Assembly: GCF_003344765.1 (NCBI RefSeq)
Contig: NZ_QPMH01000024.1
Coordinates: forward strand, 1 to 47,104
Reading direction: 5' to 3'
Length of the DNA stretch: 47,104 nucleotides
Origin: Ferruginivarius sediminum
Lineage (GTDB): Bacteria; Pseudomonadota; Alphaproteobacteria; Kiloniellales; Rhodovibrionaceae
Below, one piece after another: positions 24,454 through 33,038 of the stretch. Within the stretch, counting starts at the first letter, position 1, and every line of letters begins with the position of its first letter. The notes under the pieces were generated by a model. That model did no database searches, was not told where the DNA came from, and worked only from the letters and a program-made list of their open reading frames with translations. Made by a program: the position numbers and the translations under genes.

Positions 24454-25422
24454 TTACCGTCCGCGAAGGATGCGCGCCAGTTCGCCCACAACGCCGCGGC
24501 GGAATGTCAGGACGCAGATCACGAAAATCGCGCCCATGATCACCGTCACCCATGAACCGACGGTCGCCAGATAGTTCTGCAGGGAGATCACCACACCCGC
24601 GCCCACGATAGGGCCCAGAATCGTGCCCATGCCGCCCAGAAGGGTCATCAGCACGACTTCGCCCGACATGGTCCAGTGGACGTCGGTAAGCGTGGCCGCC
24701 TGAAACACGATCGACTTGGTGGCGCCCGCAAGGCCGGAAAGCCCGGCAGACAGCGTGAAAGCGGCGATCTTGAAGTGGTTCACGCGGTAGCCGAGCGATA
24801 TCACCCGGTTCTCGTTCTCGCGAATCGCCTTCAGCACCTGCCCGAAGGGCGAATGGATGGTGCGATAGACGATGAAGAAGCCGATGGCGAAGACGGCAAC
24901 CACGAAATAGTAGATGTTCAGCGTCTCGCCCAGGTCGACCAGCCCCAGGAACGCGCCGCGCGGGATGCCCTGAATCCCGTCCTCGCCGTGCGTGAACGGC
25001 GCCTGGACCGAGAAAAAATAGACCATTTGGGCCAGCGCCAGGGTGATCATGGCGAAATAGATGCCCTGCCGCCGGATCGCCAGTGCACCGAAGGCGAACC
25101 CGAGCGCGGCGGCGACAAGCGCGCCGGCGATGATGCCAAGCTCCGGCGTCAGTCCCCAGACTTTTACCGTATGCCCGGTGATGTAGGCCGCCATACCGAA
25201 GAATGAGGCGTGCCCGAAGGACAGCAACCCGACATAGCCCAGCATCAGGTTGAAGGCGCAGGCGAACAGCGCGAAGCACAGCAGCTTCATCAGGAAGATC
25301 GGATAGATCCCCAGGAACGGCGCGGCCAGCACGAACAGGGCCACCGCGCCCGTCAGCACGTAGCCCGCCTGGGGGCTTCCCAGGATCGCCCTGGTCTCGG
25401 TTCTCGCGTTCAGCGTTGTCAT
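24454..25422 (-). CDS. livM: Branched-chain amino acid-type ABC permease LivM
   Basis: The product has 322 residues and about ten membrane spans. It carries the LivM signatures LLSFGHASFFGMAAYITG (about 68-85) and the cytoplasmic loop AIRENENRVISLGYRV, which contacts the ATPases. It pairs with LivH to form the membrane channel. It is the last gene of the five-gene run, and its ATG overlaps the livH stop by 4 bases. Confidence 0.94.
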   Translation of the reverse strand: MTTLNARTETRAILGSPQAGYVLTGAVALFVLAAPFLGIYPIFLMKLLCFALFACAFNLMLGYVGLLSFGHASFFGMAAYITGHTVKVWGLTPELGIIAGALVAAALGFAFGALAIRRQGIYFAMITLALAQMVYFFSVQAPFTHGEDGIQGIPRGAFLGLVDLGETLNIYYFVVAVFAIGFFIVYRTIHSPFGQVLKAIRENENRVISLGYRVNHFKIAAFTLSAGLSGLAGATKSIVFQAATLTDVHWTMSGEVVLMTLLGGMGTILGPIVGAGVVISLQNYLATVGSWVTVIMGAIFVICVLTFRRGVVGELARILRGR

Positions 25423-26309
25423 GCCCTTGGCCTACCGAAGAGCCCGTGCGGGCGCAGCGCCAGCACGATGGCCATGATGAGGAATACGACAGTCGCGGAT
25501 GCTTCCGGATAGAAAGTCTTCGTCAGCCCCTCGACGACACCGATCCCCAGGCCCGTCACGATGGAGCCCAGGATCGAGCCGAGGCCGCCGATCACCACGA
25601 TGGCGAACACCACGATGATAAGATCCTGCCCCATCAAGGGGTTGACCTGATAGATGGGCGCGGCCAGCACGCCGGCGAAGCCCGCAAGCGCCACCGCGAA
25701 ACCGTAGGCCAGCGTCATCAAGAGCGGCACGTTGATGCCGAAGGCGCGCACCAGTTCCTGATTTTCTACGGCGGCGCGCAGATACGCCCCGAAGCGCGTG
25801 CGCTCCACCAGGAACCATGTGCCGAAGCACACGATGATCGAGGCGACGACCACCCATCCCCGGTAGGTCGGCAGGAACATGAAGCCCAGGTTCTGCCCGC
25901 CCTGCAGGGCCGATGGAATGGGATAAGGCTGCCCCGACACGCCATAGGCATTGCGGAACAGGCCCTCGATGATCAAGGCGAGGCCGAAGGTCAAAAGCAG
26001 GCCGTAGAGGTGATCGAGCTTGTAGAGCCGGCTCAGCATCGTCTTCTCGAGGACGATGCCGAACGCGCCGACCACCAGGGGGGCCAGGATCAACGCGGGC
26101 CAGTACCCGATGCCCAGGTAGTTGAGCAGGAACCACGCCACGAACGCCCCCGTCATGTAGAGCGCCCCGTGGGCGAAGTTGATCACGTTGAGCATGCCGA
26201 AAATGACGGCAAGCCCAAGGCTCAACAAGGCATAGAAGGACCCGTTGATCAGTCCCAGCAGAAGCTGGCCGAACAGGACCGGGGCGGGAACCCCAAGCAG
26301 TTCTGTCAT
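25419..26309 (-). CDS. livH: Branched-chain amino acid-type ABC permease LivH
   Basis: The product has 296 residues and about eight membrane spans. The signatures are LGLAVIFGMLNVINFAHG (about 32-49) and the C-terminal EGLTKTFYPEAS loop followed by RPHGLFGRP. It lies 57 bases downstream of the binding-protein gene. Together with LivM it determines that the cargo is taken up rather than exported. Confidence 0.94.
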   Translation of the reverse strand: MTELLGVPAPVLFGQLLLGLINGSFYALLSLGLAVIFGMLNVINFAHGALYMTGAFVAWFLLNYLGIGYWPALILAPLVVGAFGIVLEKTMLSRLYKLDHLYGLLLTFGLALIIEGLFRNAYGVSGQPYPIPSALQGGQNLGFMFLPTYRGWVVVASIIVCFGTWFLVERTRFGAYLRAAVENQELVRAFGINVPLLMTLAYGFAVALAGFAGVLAAPIYQVNPLMGQDLIIVVFAIVVIGGLGSILGSIVTGLGIGVVEGLTKTFYPEASATVVFLIMAIVLALRPHGLFGRPRA

Positions 26310-26366
26310 CGCCGTCCTGGCTCCCCGATGGTCGGCGGCTCGATCAGGCCTTTGGCGGTGTCCGCC

Positions 26367-27575
26367 CTAGTTCACAAGCGGGCACCGGCTCTCGGAAAGC
26401 GGCTGGTACGCGGCATCGCCCGGAATGGTGCGAAGCACGTTGTAGTAGTCCCACTTGCCCGAGGATTCCGACGGATCCTTGACCTCGACGAGGTACATAT
26501 CGTGCACCATGCGGCCATCCGCGCGGATCTCGGCGTCCTGCGCGAAGAAATCGTTGACCGGCATCTTCTTCATCTGGTCCACGGCCGCCTTGCCGCCGTC
26601 ATCGTTGGTCTCGGCAACCGCCTTCAGGTAGTGCATGACCGACGAGTACACGCCCGCGTGGACCATGGTCGGCCGCTGGCCATTCATCCGCTCCGAGAAG
26701 CGATCGGCGAAGGCGCGGGTATCGTCGTTCTGATCCCAATAGAAGCCGGTGGTCAGCTTCAGGCCCTTGGCCACATCCAGGCCCAGCGAGTCGACGTCGG
26801 TGATGAACATCAGCAGCGCGGCAAGCGACTGGCCGCCCTGGACGATGCCGAACTCGTTGGCCTGCTTGATGGCGTTGGTGGTGTCGGAGCCGGCGTTGGC
26901 CAGGCCGATCACCTTCGCGCCGGAACCCTGTGCCTGCAGCAGGTAGGACGAGAAGTCCGAGCTGGACAGCGGATGCCGGACAGCACCCAGGACCTCGCCA
27001 CCGTTCTCCTTGATCACGTTGGAGGTGTCCTCCTCCAGCGAATGACCGAAGGCGTAGTCGGCGGTAATGAAGAACCAGGAATCGCCACCTTCCTCGACGA
27101 TCGCCTTACCGGTGCCGATCGCCAGGGAATAGGTGTCATAGGTGTAATGCACGCCGGTGGCCGCGCAATCCTCGTTGGTAAGGCGCGTCGTCGCCGCGCC
27201 GTTGACGAGGAACGCCGTGTCCTTCTCGCTGGTGACCTGCTGCACCGCCAGCGCCACCGAGGAAGTCGGCACATCGACCACGACATCGACGCCTTCCACG
27301 TCGATCCACTCGCGCACGATGTTGGAGCCGACGTCCGGCTTGTTCTGGTGGTCGGCGGACAGGATCTCGATCGCCTTGCCGTTGACCGTCCCGCCGAAGT
27401 CCTCCACGGCCATCCTCGCCGCCTCGACCGAGCCGGGGCCCGCCAGATCGGTGTAAAGCCCGGACTGGTCGTTCAGCACGCCGATCTTCACGACATCATC
27501 GGAGAGTTCCGCCTGCGCCGCGCCCGCGGCCAGACTGAACGCGGCCGCGCACGCGGCCATCTTGCCCAGTTTCAT
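26367..27575 (-). CDS. LivK-type periplasmic substrate-binding protein
   Basis: The product has 402 residues. A signal peptide ends near AGAAQAELSDD. The mature protein is a two-lobed type I binding protein (DVVKIGVLNDQSGLYTDLAG start) ending in SRCPLVN. The subgroup, with YDTYSLAIGTG and PLSSSDFSSYLLQAQ, also includes receptors for aromatic acids, so the cargo may not be a branched-chain amino acid. Start 27575 follows GGGAGGAG. It lies between the ATPase and permease genes, 53 bases after livF. Confidence 0.9.
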   Translation of the reverse strand: MKLGKMAACAAAFSLAAGAAQAELSDDVVKIGVLNDQSGLYTDLAGPGSVEAARMAVEDFGGTVNGKAIEILSADHQNKPDVGSNIVREWIDVEGVDVVVDVPTSSVALAVQQVTSEKDTAFLVNGAATTRLTNEDCAATGVHYTYDTYSLAIGTGKAIVEEGGDSWFFITADYAFGHSLEEDTSNVIKENGGEVLGAVRHPLSSSDFSSYLLQAQGSGAKVIGLANAGSDTTNAIKQANEFGIVQGGQSLAALLMFITDVDSLGLDVAKGLKLTTGFYWDQNDDTRAFADRFSERMNGQRPTMVHAGVYSSVMHYLKAVAETNDDGGKAAVDQMKKMPVNDFFAQDAEIRADGRMVHDMYLVEVKDPSESSGKWDYYNVLRTIPGDAAYQPLSESRCPLVN

Positions 27576-27628
27576 CAAGGCTCCTCCCTCAGACATGAAC
27601 CGATACTCCCTGTGCCACCCGGACGAGG

Positions 27629-28351
27629 CTACACGCCCAGGTATTCATGCAGCTTGCCCATGTTCTCCTGCAGCCGTTCGTTCGGGATCTCGTCCACGAC
27701 ACGACCGTGCTCGACCACATAGTGCCGGTCGGCAAGCGTTGATGCGAAATGAAAGTTTTGCTCGACGAGCAGGATCGTGAAACCCTTGGCCTTGAGCTTG
27801 CGGATCACTTCGCCGATCTGCTGCACGATGACCGGGGCAAGCCCCTCCGTCGGCTCGTCCAGCAACAGCAGCTTGGCGCCCGTGCGCAGGATGCGGCCGA
27901 TGGCCAGCATTTGCTGTTCGCCGCCGGACAGCTGCGTGCCCGAGCTGCGCAGCCGCTCCTTCAGGTTCGGGAAAAGCTGGAAGATCTCCTGAACGCTCAT
28001 GCCCCCGGACTGCACCGTGGGCGGCAGCATCAAGTTCTCCTCCACATCCAGGCTGGCGAAGATGCCGCGCTCTTCCGGGCAATAGGCTATACCGCGCCGG
28101 GCGATCCGATCCGGGCTGAGGCGGATCAGTTCTGTCCCGTCCAGCGTGATCGAACCCTGACGCTGCTCGACCATGCCCATGATCGACTTCAGTGTCGTCG
28201 TCTTGCCCGCGCCGTTGCGCCCCAGCAGCGTCACGACCTCGCCGGCGTCAATCTCGAACTCGCTGCCATGCAGGATATGCGATTCGCCATAGAAGGCATG
28301 CAGGTCTTTCACCCGCAGAAGCGCCTCGCCGCCGCCCGCCGCCTCAGGCAT
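27629..28351 (-). CDS. livF: Branched-chain amino acid-type ABC ATPase LivF
   Basis: The product has 240 residues with Walker A GRNGAGKTT, signature LSGGEQQ and Walker B LLLLDEPTEGLAP. The short form lacking the C-terminal extension marks LivF. ATG 28351 lies just inside the end of livG (8-base overlap). The longer upstream frame is rejected because it reads through livG. Confidence 0.94.
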   Translation of the reverse strand: MPEAAGGGEALLRVKDLHAFYGESHILHGSEFEIDAGEVVTLLGRNGAGKTTTLKSIMGMVEQRQGSITLDGTELIRLSPDRIARRGIAYCPEERGIFASLDVEENLMLPPTVQSGGMSVQEIFQLFPNLKERLRSSGTQLSGGEQQMLAIGRILRTGAKLLLLDEPTEGLAPVIVQQIGEVIRKLKAKGFTILLVEQNFHFASTLADRHYVVEHGRVVDEIPNERLQENMGKLHEYLGV

Positions 28352-29099
28352 GCCCGGTCCCCATGTAGGCCTCGCGCACCTCGCTGTTGTTGGACACGTC
28401 CTCGTAGCTGCCTTCGGCCAGGATCTCGCCGCGCTGCAGGACGGTGATGGTGTCCGAAAGGTCGGCGACGACATTCAGGTTGTGCTCGACCATCAGCACG
28501 GTGCGGTCCTTGGAAACGCGACGGATCAGGTCCGACACCCGCGAGATATCCTCGTGGCCCATGCCGGCCATCGGCTCATCCAGCAGCATAAGCTCCGGAT
28601 CCAGCGCCAGCGTCGTCGCGATCTCGAGCGCCCGCTTGCGGCCATAGGGCAACTCGACCGCGGGTTCCGTTTCGACATCCGACAGGCCGACGGCGGCGAT
28701 CAGTTCCCGCGCCTTGTCGTTCAGGTTGTCCAGGACGGTGTGCGGCCGCCAGAAATGGAATGACACGCCGGTCGGCCGCTGCAGGGCGATCCGCACGTTC
28801 TCCAGCACGGAAAGATGCGGGAACACGGCCGAAATCTGGAACGACCGCACCATGCCCCGGCGCGCGATATCGGCCGGATTCGCCTTCGTGATGTCGTCCC
28901 CGTTATAGAGAATCTGCCCGGCGCTGGGATCGAGGAACTTGGTGATCAGGTTGAACACCGTCGTCTTGCCCGCGCCATTCGGGCCGATGAGAGCGTGAAT
29001 CGTCCCGCGCCGCACCCGAAGAGACACATCGCGGACCGCGACGAACCCCTTGAAATGCTTGGTCAGACCCGTTGTTTCGACGATATATTCCTGCGCCAT
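28344..29099 (-). CDS. livG: Branched-chain amino acid-type ABC ATPase LivG
   Basis: The product has 251 residues. Walker A GPNGAGKTT is at about 36-44, the signature region is PYGRKRALEIA, and Walker B LMLLDEPMAGMG is followed by the switch His (VEHN). ATG 29099 (MAQEYIVETTG) is chosen, with GGTGGGG directly before it. It is the first gene of the livG-livF-binding protein-livH-livM run. Confidence 0.94.
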   Translation of the reverse strand: MAQEYIVETTGLTKHFKGFVAVRDVSLRVRRGTIHALIGPNGAGKTTVFNLITKFLDPSAGQILYNGDDITKANPADIARRGMVRSFQISAVFPHLSVLENVRIALQRPTGVSFHFWRPHTVLDNLNDKARELIAAVGLSDVETEPAVELPYGRKRALEIATTLALDPELMLLDEPMAGMGHEDISRVSDLIRRVSKDRTVLMVEHNLNVVADLSDTITVLQRGEILAEGSYEDVSNNSEVREAYMGTGHA

Positions 29100-29252
29100 C
29101 CCCACCGCGATTTCGTCCGCCCGTCCCTGTTCAGCCCGCCTTATCTCGCTTTTTTGATGGCGAAGCCCGCGCTTCCCCATTCGGCGGCATTGCCCCGCTG
29201 TCCGGGCCTCCTGCCCGCCGCGGTTCGGTCAAGCTACAGGCAGGACCGATGT

Positions 29253-29292
29253 AATGCAAATTTGATGTTCATCATGGTGCGTACTTTGCATT
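29253..29292. promoter_or_regulatory. A/T-rich inverted repeat in the livG / kinase divergent region
   Basis: AATGCAAA (29253-29260) is mirrored by TTTGCATT (29285-29292), and a smaller TGATG-TT-CATCA (29263-29274) lies between. The site is in the 258-base divergent region, 66 bases before the kinase start, where base composition drops sharply from the surrounding GC level. It is a likely operator or promoter for the kinase-enolase pair. Confidence 0.5.
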
Positions 29293-29357
29293 TCGAAAGT
29301 GGCTGCCGCGGCCGCTCTGTGCCAAGCTGCCCCGCCCATGTCGGAAACGGCGGCAAT

Positions 29358-30368
29358 ATGAGAATGACGGAGGAAACGGCCACGGTCGTCGCCGAACTGG
29401 TACGTCTGGGCCTTGTCGGCAGCGGCGTCACGCCCCGGCTGACCCCGCTGACCGGCGGGGTCGCCTCGGATATCTGGAAGGTGGAGACGCCGGAGCGATG
29501 CTTCTGCGTGAAGCGCGCCCTGGCAAAGCTGCGCGTCGCCGCCGACTGGCGCGCGCCGGTGGAGCGCAATGCCTACGAAGTCGCCTGGTTCGAGACCGCC
29601 GGCCGGATCGTGCCGGACGCCGTGCCGCGCCTGCTGGGCCACGCACCGCGGGCGGGCCTGTTCGCGATGAGCTATCTCGACCCCGCCGAATACCGGCTTT
29701 GGAAGGCGGAACTACTGGCGGGACGCGCCAAGCCCGATGATGCCGCCGCGGTCGGCGATCGCCTTGTGCGAATCCACGCGGACACCGCCGACGACAGCGG
29801 AGTCGCCCGGCGCTTCGACAGCGACGCGATCTTTCACGCAATCCGTCTGGAGCCGTACCTGGAGGCCACGGCCAGGGCACACCCGGACGTCGCGGGCGCG
29901 CTTATGGAACTGAGCCGCGCGACCGCACGGACCAGGCGTTGTCTCGTGCATGGCGATGTCAGCCCGAAGAACATCCAGATCGGCCCCAAAGGGCCGGTTT
30001 TCCTCGACGCCGAGTGCGCGTGGTTCGGCGATCCGGCCTTCGACCTAGCGTTCTGCCTGAACCACCTGCTGCTCAAGGCCCTGGCGGTGCCCGCCGCCCG
30101 ACAGGCACTTTCCGACAGCTTCACGGCGCTGGCCACGACCTACCTGGGCGGAGTCACCTGGGAACCATCGGCGGCGATGGAGGCGCGCACCGCCCGGCTG
30201 TTGCCCGGCTTGTTCCTGGCCAGGGTCGACGGCAAGTCGCCGGTCGAGTATCTGACGGACGAGGCCGACAAGAGCCGGGTCCGCCGCACCGCCCGCGCCC
30301 TCCTGCGGCGGCCGGCGACAAGACTGGCGGACATCCTGGAAACCTGGCACGCGGAGTTGAAGGCATGA
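29358..30368 (+). CDS. APH-fold small-molecule kinase
   Basis: The product has 336 residues of the aminoglycoside/choline phosphotransferase superfamily. An N-lobe with CVKRALAKL (about 53-61) supplies the ATP-binding Lys. The catalytic loop LVHGDVSPKNIQI lies at about 195-207, and the metal site FLDAECAWFGDPAFD at about 214-228. The substrate cannot be read from the fold. The stop overlaps the ATG of an enolase-like gene, so the product of this kinase may feed that enzyme; a 2-phosphoglycerate-like compound would fit. ATG 29358 or 29364 is the start. Confidence 0.85.
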   Translation: MRMTEETATVVAELVRLGLVGSGVTPRLTPLTGGVASDIWKVETPERCFCVKRALAKLRVAADWRAPVERNAYEVAWFETAGRIVPDAVPRLLGHAPRAGLFAMSYLDPAEYRLWKAELLAGRAKPDDAAAVGDRLVRIHADTADDSGVARRFDSDAIFHAIRLEPYLEATARAHPDVAGALMELSRATARTRRCLVHGDVSPKNIQIGPKGPVFLDAECAWFGDPAFDLAFCLNHLLLKALAVPAARQALSDSFTALATTYLGGVTWEPSAAMEARTARLLPGLFLARVDGKSPVEYLTDEADKSRVRRTARALLRRPATRLADILETWHAELKA

Positions 30369-31663
30369 GATCGACGGCAATCGCACGCGTCATCGGGCGC
30401 CGCGTCTGGGATTCGCGCGCCCGCCCCACCGTCGAGGCGGACGTCGTGCTCGCCGGCGGCGCCCAGGGCCGCGCCATTGCCCCGGCCGGCGCTTCGACCG
30501 GCAGCGGCGAGGCTGTCGATCTGCGCGACGGCGGGCCGGAATTCGGCGGCCTTGACGTCAGTCGGGCCGTGGCGGGCGTCAACGACGAGATCGCGGAGGG
30601 GCTGCACGGCCTTGACGCCACCGACCAGGGCGCCGTCGACGCCGCGTTGCGGGACCTGGACGGCACGCCGGACAAAAGCCGGCTAGGCGGCAACGCGCTG
30701 ATCGCGGTTTCGATGGCCAGCGCCAAGGCTGCCGCCGCGGCGCGGGAGCAGCCGCTATGGGCCTGTCTGGCCGGCAGCAGTGGCAAGGACTTACGGCTGC
30801 CGCTGCCCGAGATCCAACTTTTCGGCGGCGGCGCGCACGCCGGTCACCGCATCGACTTGCAGGACATCATGGTAACGGCCATCGGCGCGAGGGACTATGT
30901 CGAGGCGCTCGACTGGACGGCCGAGGTCTATGCCGCCGCCGGCGCCCTCTTGGACGCGCGCGGGCAACTCTTCGGCCTGGCGGACGAGGGCGGCTACTGG
31001 CCGGCGTTCGACAGCAATGAAGCCGCCCTTGGCGCCGCCGTCGAATCCATCGAGCGTGCCGGCCTCACGCCCGGCCAGGACATGGCGCTGTCGCTTGATA
31101 TCGCCGCCTCGCAGTTCGGCACGCACGGCCGCTATCGGCTGGCGGCCGACGGGCGCTCGCTGGACAGCGACGGTCTGGGCGAGTTGCTGGAGGACTGGCT
31201 GCGGCGCTATCCGATCGTCTCGATCGAGGATCCCTTCGCGGAGGACGACCCCGAAGGTTTCAGGCGCTTCACCGCCGCGGTCGGCCAGCGCGTGCAGATC
31301 GTGGGCGATGATTTCCTGGTGACCGACGCCCGGCGAATCCGTGAGGCCGCAGCAAAGAGTGCGGCCAACGCCGTCCTTATCAAGCCGAACCAGGCCGGCA
31401 CGCTGAGCGAGGCCAGGGAAGCCCTGGACGCCGCGCGCGAGTCCGGCTTCGCCGCCATCGTCTCCGCCCGTTCCGGCGAAAGCGAGGACGTCACCGTCAC
31501 CCACCTCGCCGTCGGCTGGCAGGTTCCGCAGCTCAAGGTCGGCTCCTTCGCGCGGGGCGAACGGACGGCAAAATGGAACGAGGGAATCCGCATCGCCGAG
31601 GCGCTTGGCGGAAGAGGTGAGCTTCACGCCATCGAAGACCTTGGCGCGGTTCCCATCCGCTGA
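30365..31663 (+). CDS. Enolase paralogue (divergent)
   Basis: The product is full length (432 residues) with the enolase fold. Kept features: loop AGASTGSGEA; catalytic Glu in ADEGG (E208); metal ligands D245, E288 (SIEDP) and D316 (VGDD); base K340 (LIKPNQAGTL); R369-S370; and K391. Changes: the SHRS motif is SARS (A368 for His), the conserved Glu near E. coli 168 is D167, and NQIGT is NQAGT. It may act on a variant of 2-phosphoglycerate. It is coupled to the kinase by an ATGA overlap and is unlikely to be the housekeeping enolase. Confidence 0.88.
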   Translation: MRSTAIARVIGRRVWDSRARPTVEADVVLAGGAQGRAIAPAGASTGSGEAVDLRDGGPEFGGLDVSRAVAGVNDEIAEGLHGLDATDQGAVDAALRDLDGTPDKSRLGGNALIAVSMASAKAAAAAREQPLWACLAGSSGKDLRLPLPEIQLFGGGAHAGHRIDLQDIMVTAIGARDYVEALDWTAEVYAAAGALLDARGQLFGLADEGGYWPAFDSNEAALGAAVESIERAGLTPGQDMALSLDIAASQFGTHGRYRLAADGRSLDSDGLGELLEDWLRRYPIVSIEDPFAEDDPEGFRRFTAAVGQRVQIVGDDFLVTDARRIREAAAKSAANAVLIKPNQAGTLSEAREALDAARESGFAAIVSARSGESEDVTVTHLAVGWQVPQLKVGSFARGERTAKWNEGIRIAEALGGRGELHAIEDLGAVPIR

Positions 31664-31716
31664 CGTTCCAGTCTGTCCCTCGCCCTATCGGATAGGAGCC
31701 GACCCCGAAGCCGCGG

Positions 31717-32607
31717 TCAGTCCTCCTTAACCTTGTGCTGCGCCATGTGCTCCAGCGCCTTGACCAGCCCCGAATGGTCCCAGGCCTGGCCGCCCAGGGC
31801 CTTGCAGACGTTGAACAGTTCCTGCGCCGTCGCGGTGTTTGGGATGCTGACGCCCAGCTCCTTCGCGGATTGCAGGGCGAGGTTCAGGTCCTTCTGGTGC
31901 AGTTCGATCCGGAAGCCCGGGTCGAAGGTGCGGTCGATCATCCGCTGGCCGTGCATTTCCAGGATCTTGGACTGCGCCAGGCCGCCCAGCAGCGCCTCGC
32001 GCACCTTGGAAGGGTCAGCCCCGGCCTTTGAAGCGAAGACAAGCGCCTCACCCACCGCTTCGATGGTCAACGCGACAACGATCTGATTCGCCACCTTGCA
32101 GGTCTGGCCGTCGCCGTTCTCGGTGCCGACCAGGGTGATGGTCTTCCCCATGATCTCGAACAGCGGCTTGGCGCGGTCGAAGGCTTCCTGGGGACCGCCC
32201 ACCATGATCGTGAGCGCGGCGTTCTTCGCCCCGGCCTCGCCGCCGGAAACGGGCGCGTCGAGGTACTGACAGCCCTTCTCGTTCACCCGCCGGGCGAAGT
32301 CCTTGGTGGCGGTGGGCGAGATCGACGACATGTCGATCAGCAGCTTGCCCTCGCTCAGTCCCTCATAGGCGCCGTCCGGGCCGAACAGCGCGGCCTCGAC
32401 GTCCGGGGTGTCGGGGACCATGATGATGACGACGTCGGACTTCTCCGCCACTTCCTTGTTGGAGGCGCACTCGCTCGCGCCCTTGTCGCGGATATCCTGC
32501 GGGATCGGGGAGCGATGCTTGACGACGAAGAGCTCGTGGCCGGCATCGGCAAGGTGGCCCGCCATGGGCCGCCCCATAATGCCGAGGCCGATGAATCCGA
32601 TCTTCAT
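31717..32607 (-). CDS. garR: 2-hydroxy-3-oxopropionate (tartronate semialdehyde) reductase family
   Basis: This NAD(P)H-dependent beta-hydroxyacid dehydrogenase has 296 residues. The dinucleotide motif GFIGLGIMGRPMA is at 4-16, the substrate loop DAPVSGGEAGA at about 120-130, and the catalytic Lys lies in GQTCKVANQ (about 170). GarR-type enzymes convert tartronate semialdehyde to D-glycerate; 3-hydroxyisobutyrate dehydrogenase is the main alternative. ATG 32607 follows AGGGA. It converges on the enolase paralogue with a 53-base gap. Confidence 0.88.
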   Translation of the reverse strand: MKIGFIGLGIMGRPMAGHLADAGHELFVVKHRSPIPQDIRDKGASECASNKEVAEKSDVVIIMVPDTPDVEAALFGPDGAYEGLSEGKLLIDMSSISPTATKDFARRVNEKGCQYLDAPVSGGEAGAKNAALTIMVGGPQEAFDRAKPLFEIMGKTITLVGTENGDGQTCKVANQIVVALTIEAVGEALVFASKAGADPSKVREALLGGLAQSKILEMHGQRMIDRTFDPGFRIELHQKDLNLALQSAKELGVSIPNTATAQELFNVCKALGGQAWDHSGLVKALEHMAQHKVKED

Positions 32608-32802
32608 GACGGTTTTCCCTCCATGCTTCGTTGGCGCTCTCGCACCGCCGCACGGCGCGAATGTAGCGTTACAGTTGCGCCCGGCGACCGGGAATGCTTC
32701 AATCCACCCACCCAACGGCGGCGCAACCGCGACGCCGCAACGACAATCCCGCCCCGCGGCGAACGCCGGGCGCAAAGGCAATCAATCTGGGGGACGAGGT
32801 CG

Positions 32803-32970
32803 ATGTCGCGAATCTTGGCCATGATCGCCGGGATCATTTCCTTACTGGTGGCCCTTTGGTTCCTGGGCTGGCTGATGATTTCGCTCAACCAAGCACCCCT
32901 TTGGATCATCATCGTCGCCACAATGGGCATGATGATCTACGACTTCTACCAAAGCCTGGGTGAGCATTAG
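32803..32970 (+). CDS. Small two-span membrane protein
   Basis: The product has 55 residues. Two hydrophobic segments are predicted (about 4-25 and 32-48), with a short polar tail ending YQSLGEH. GGGGGACGAGG precedes ATG 32803 at proper spacing, which supports it as a real gene. No family is recognised. It runs opposite to both flanking genes. Confidence 0.6.
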   Translation: MSRILAMIAGIISLLVALWFLGWLMISLNQAPLWIIIVATMGMMIYDFYQSLGEH

Positions 32971-33038
32971 TTTCACCACCGACCGGCAAGCAAGGCGCGG
33001 CACGGCCCCGCGCCTTCCAAGCCTCTTCAGGCTATCCG

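Noticed and set aside
25416..27722. 768-residue plus-strand open frame opposite the liv genes
   Set aside because: It is antisense to three well-supported transporter genes and has shadow-type composition.
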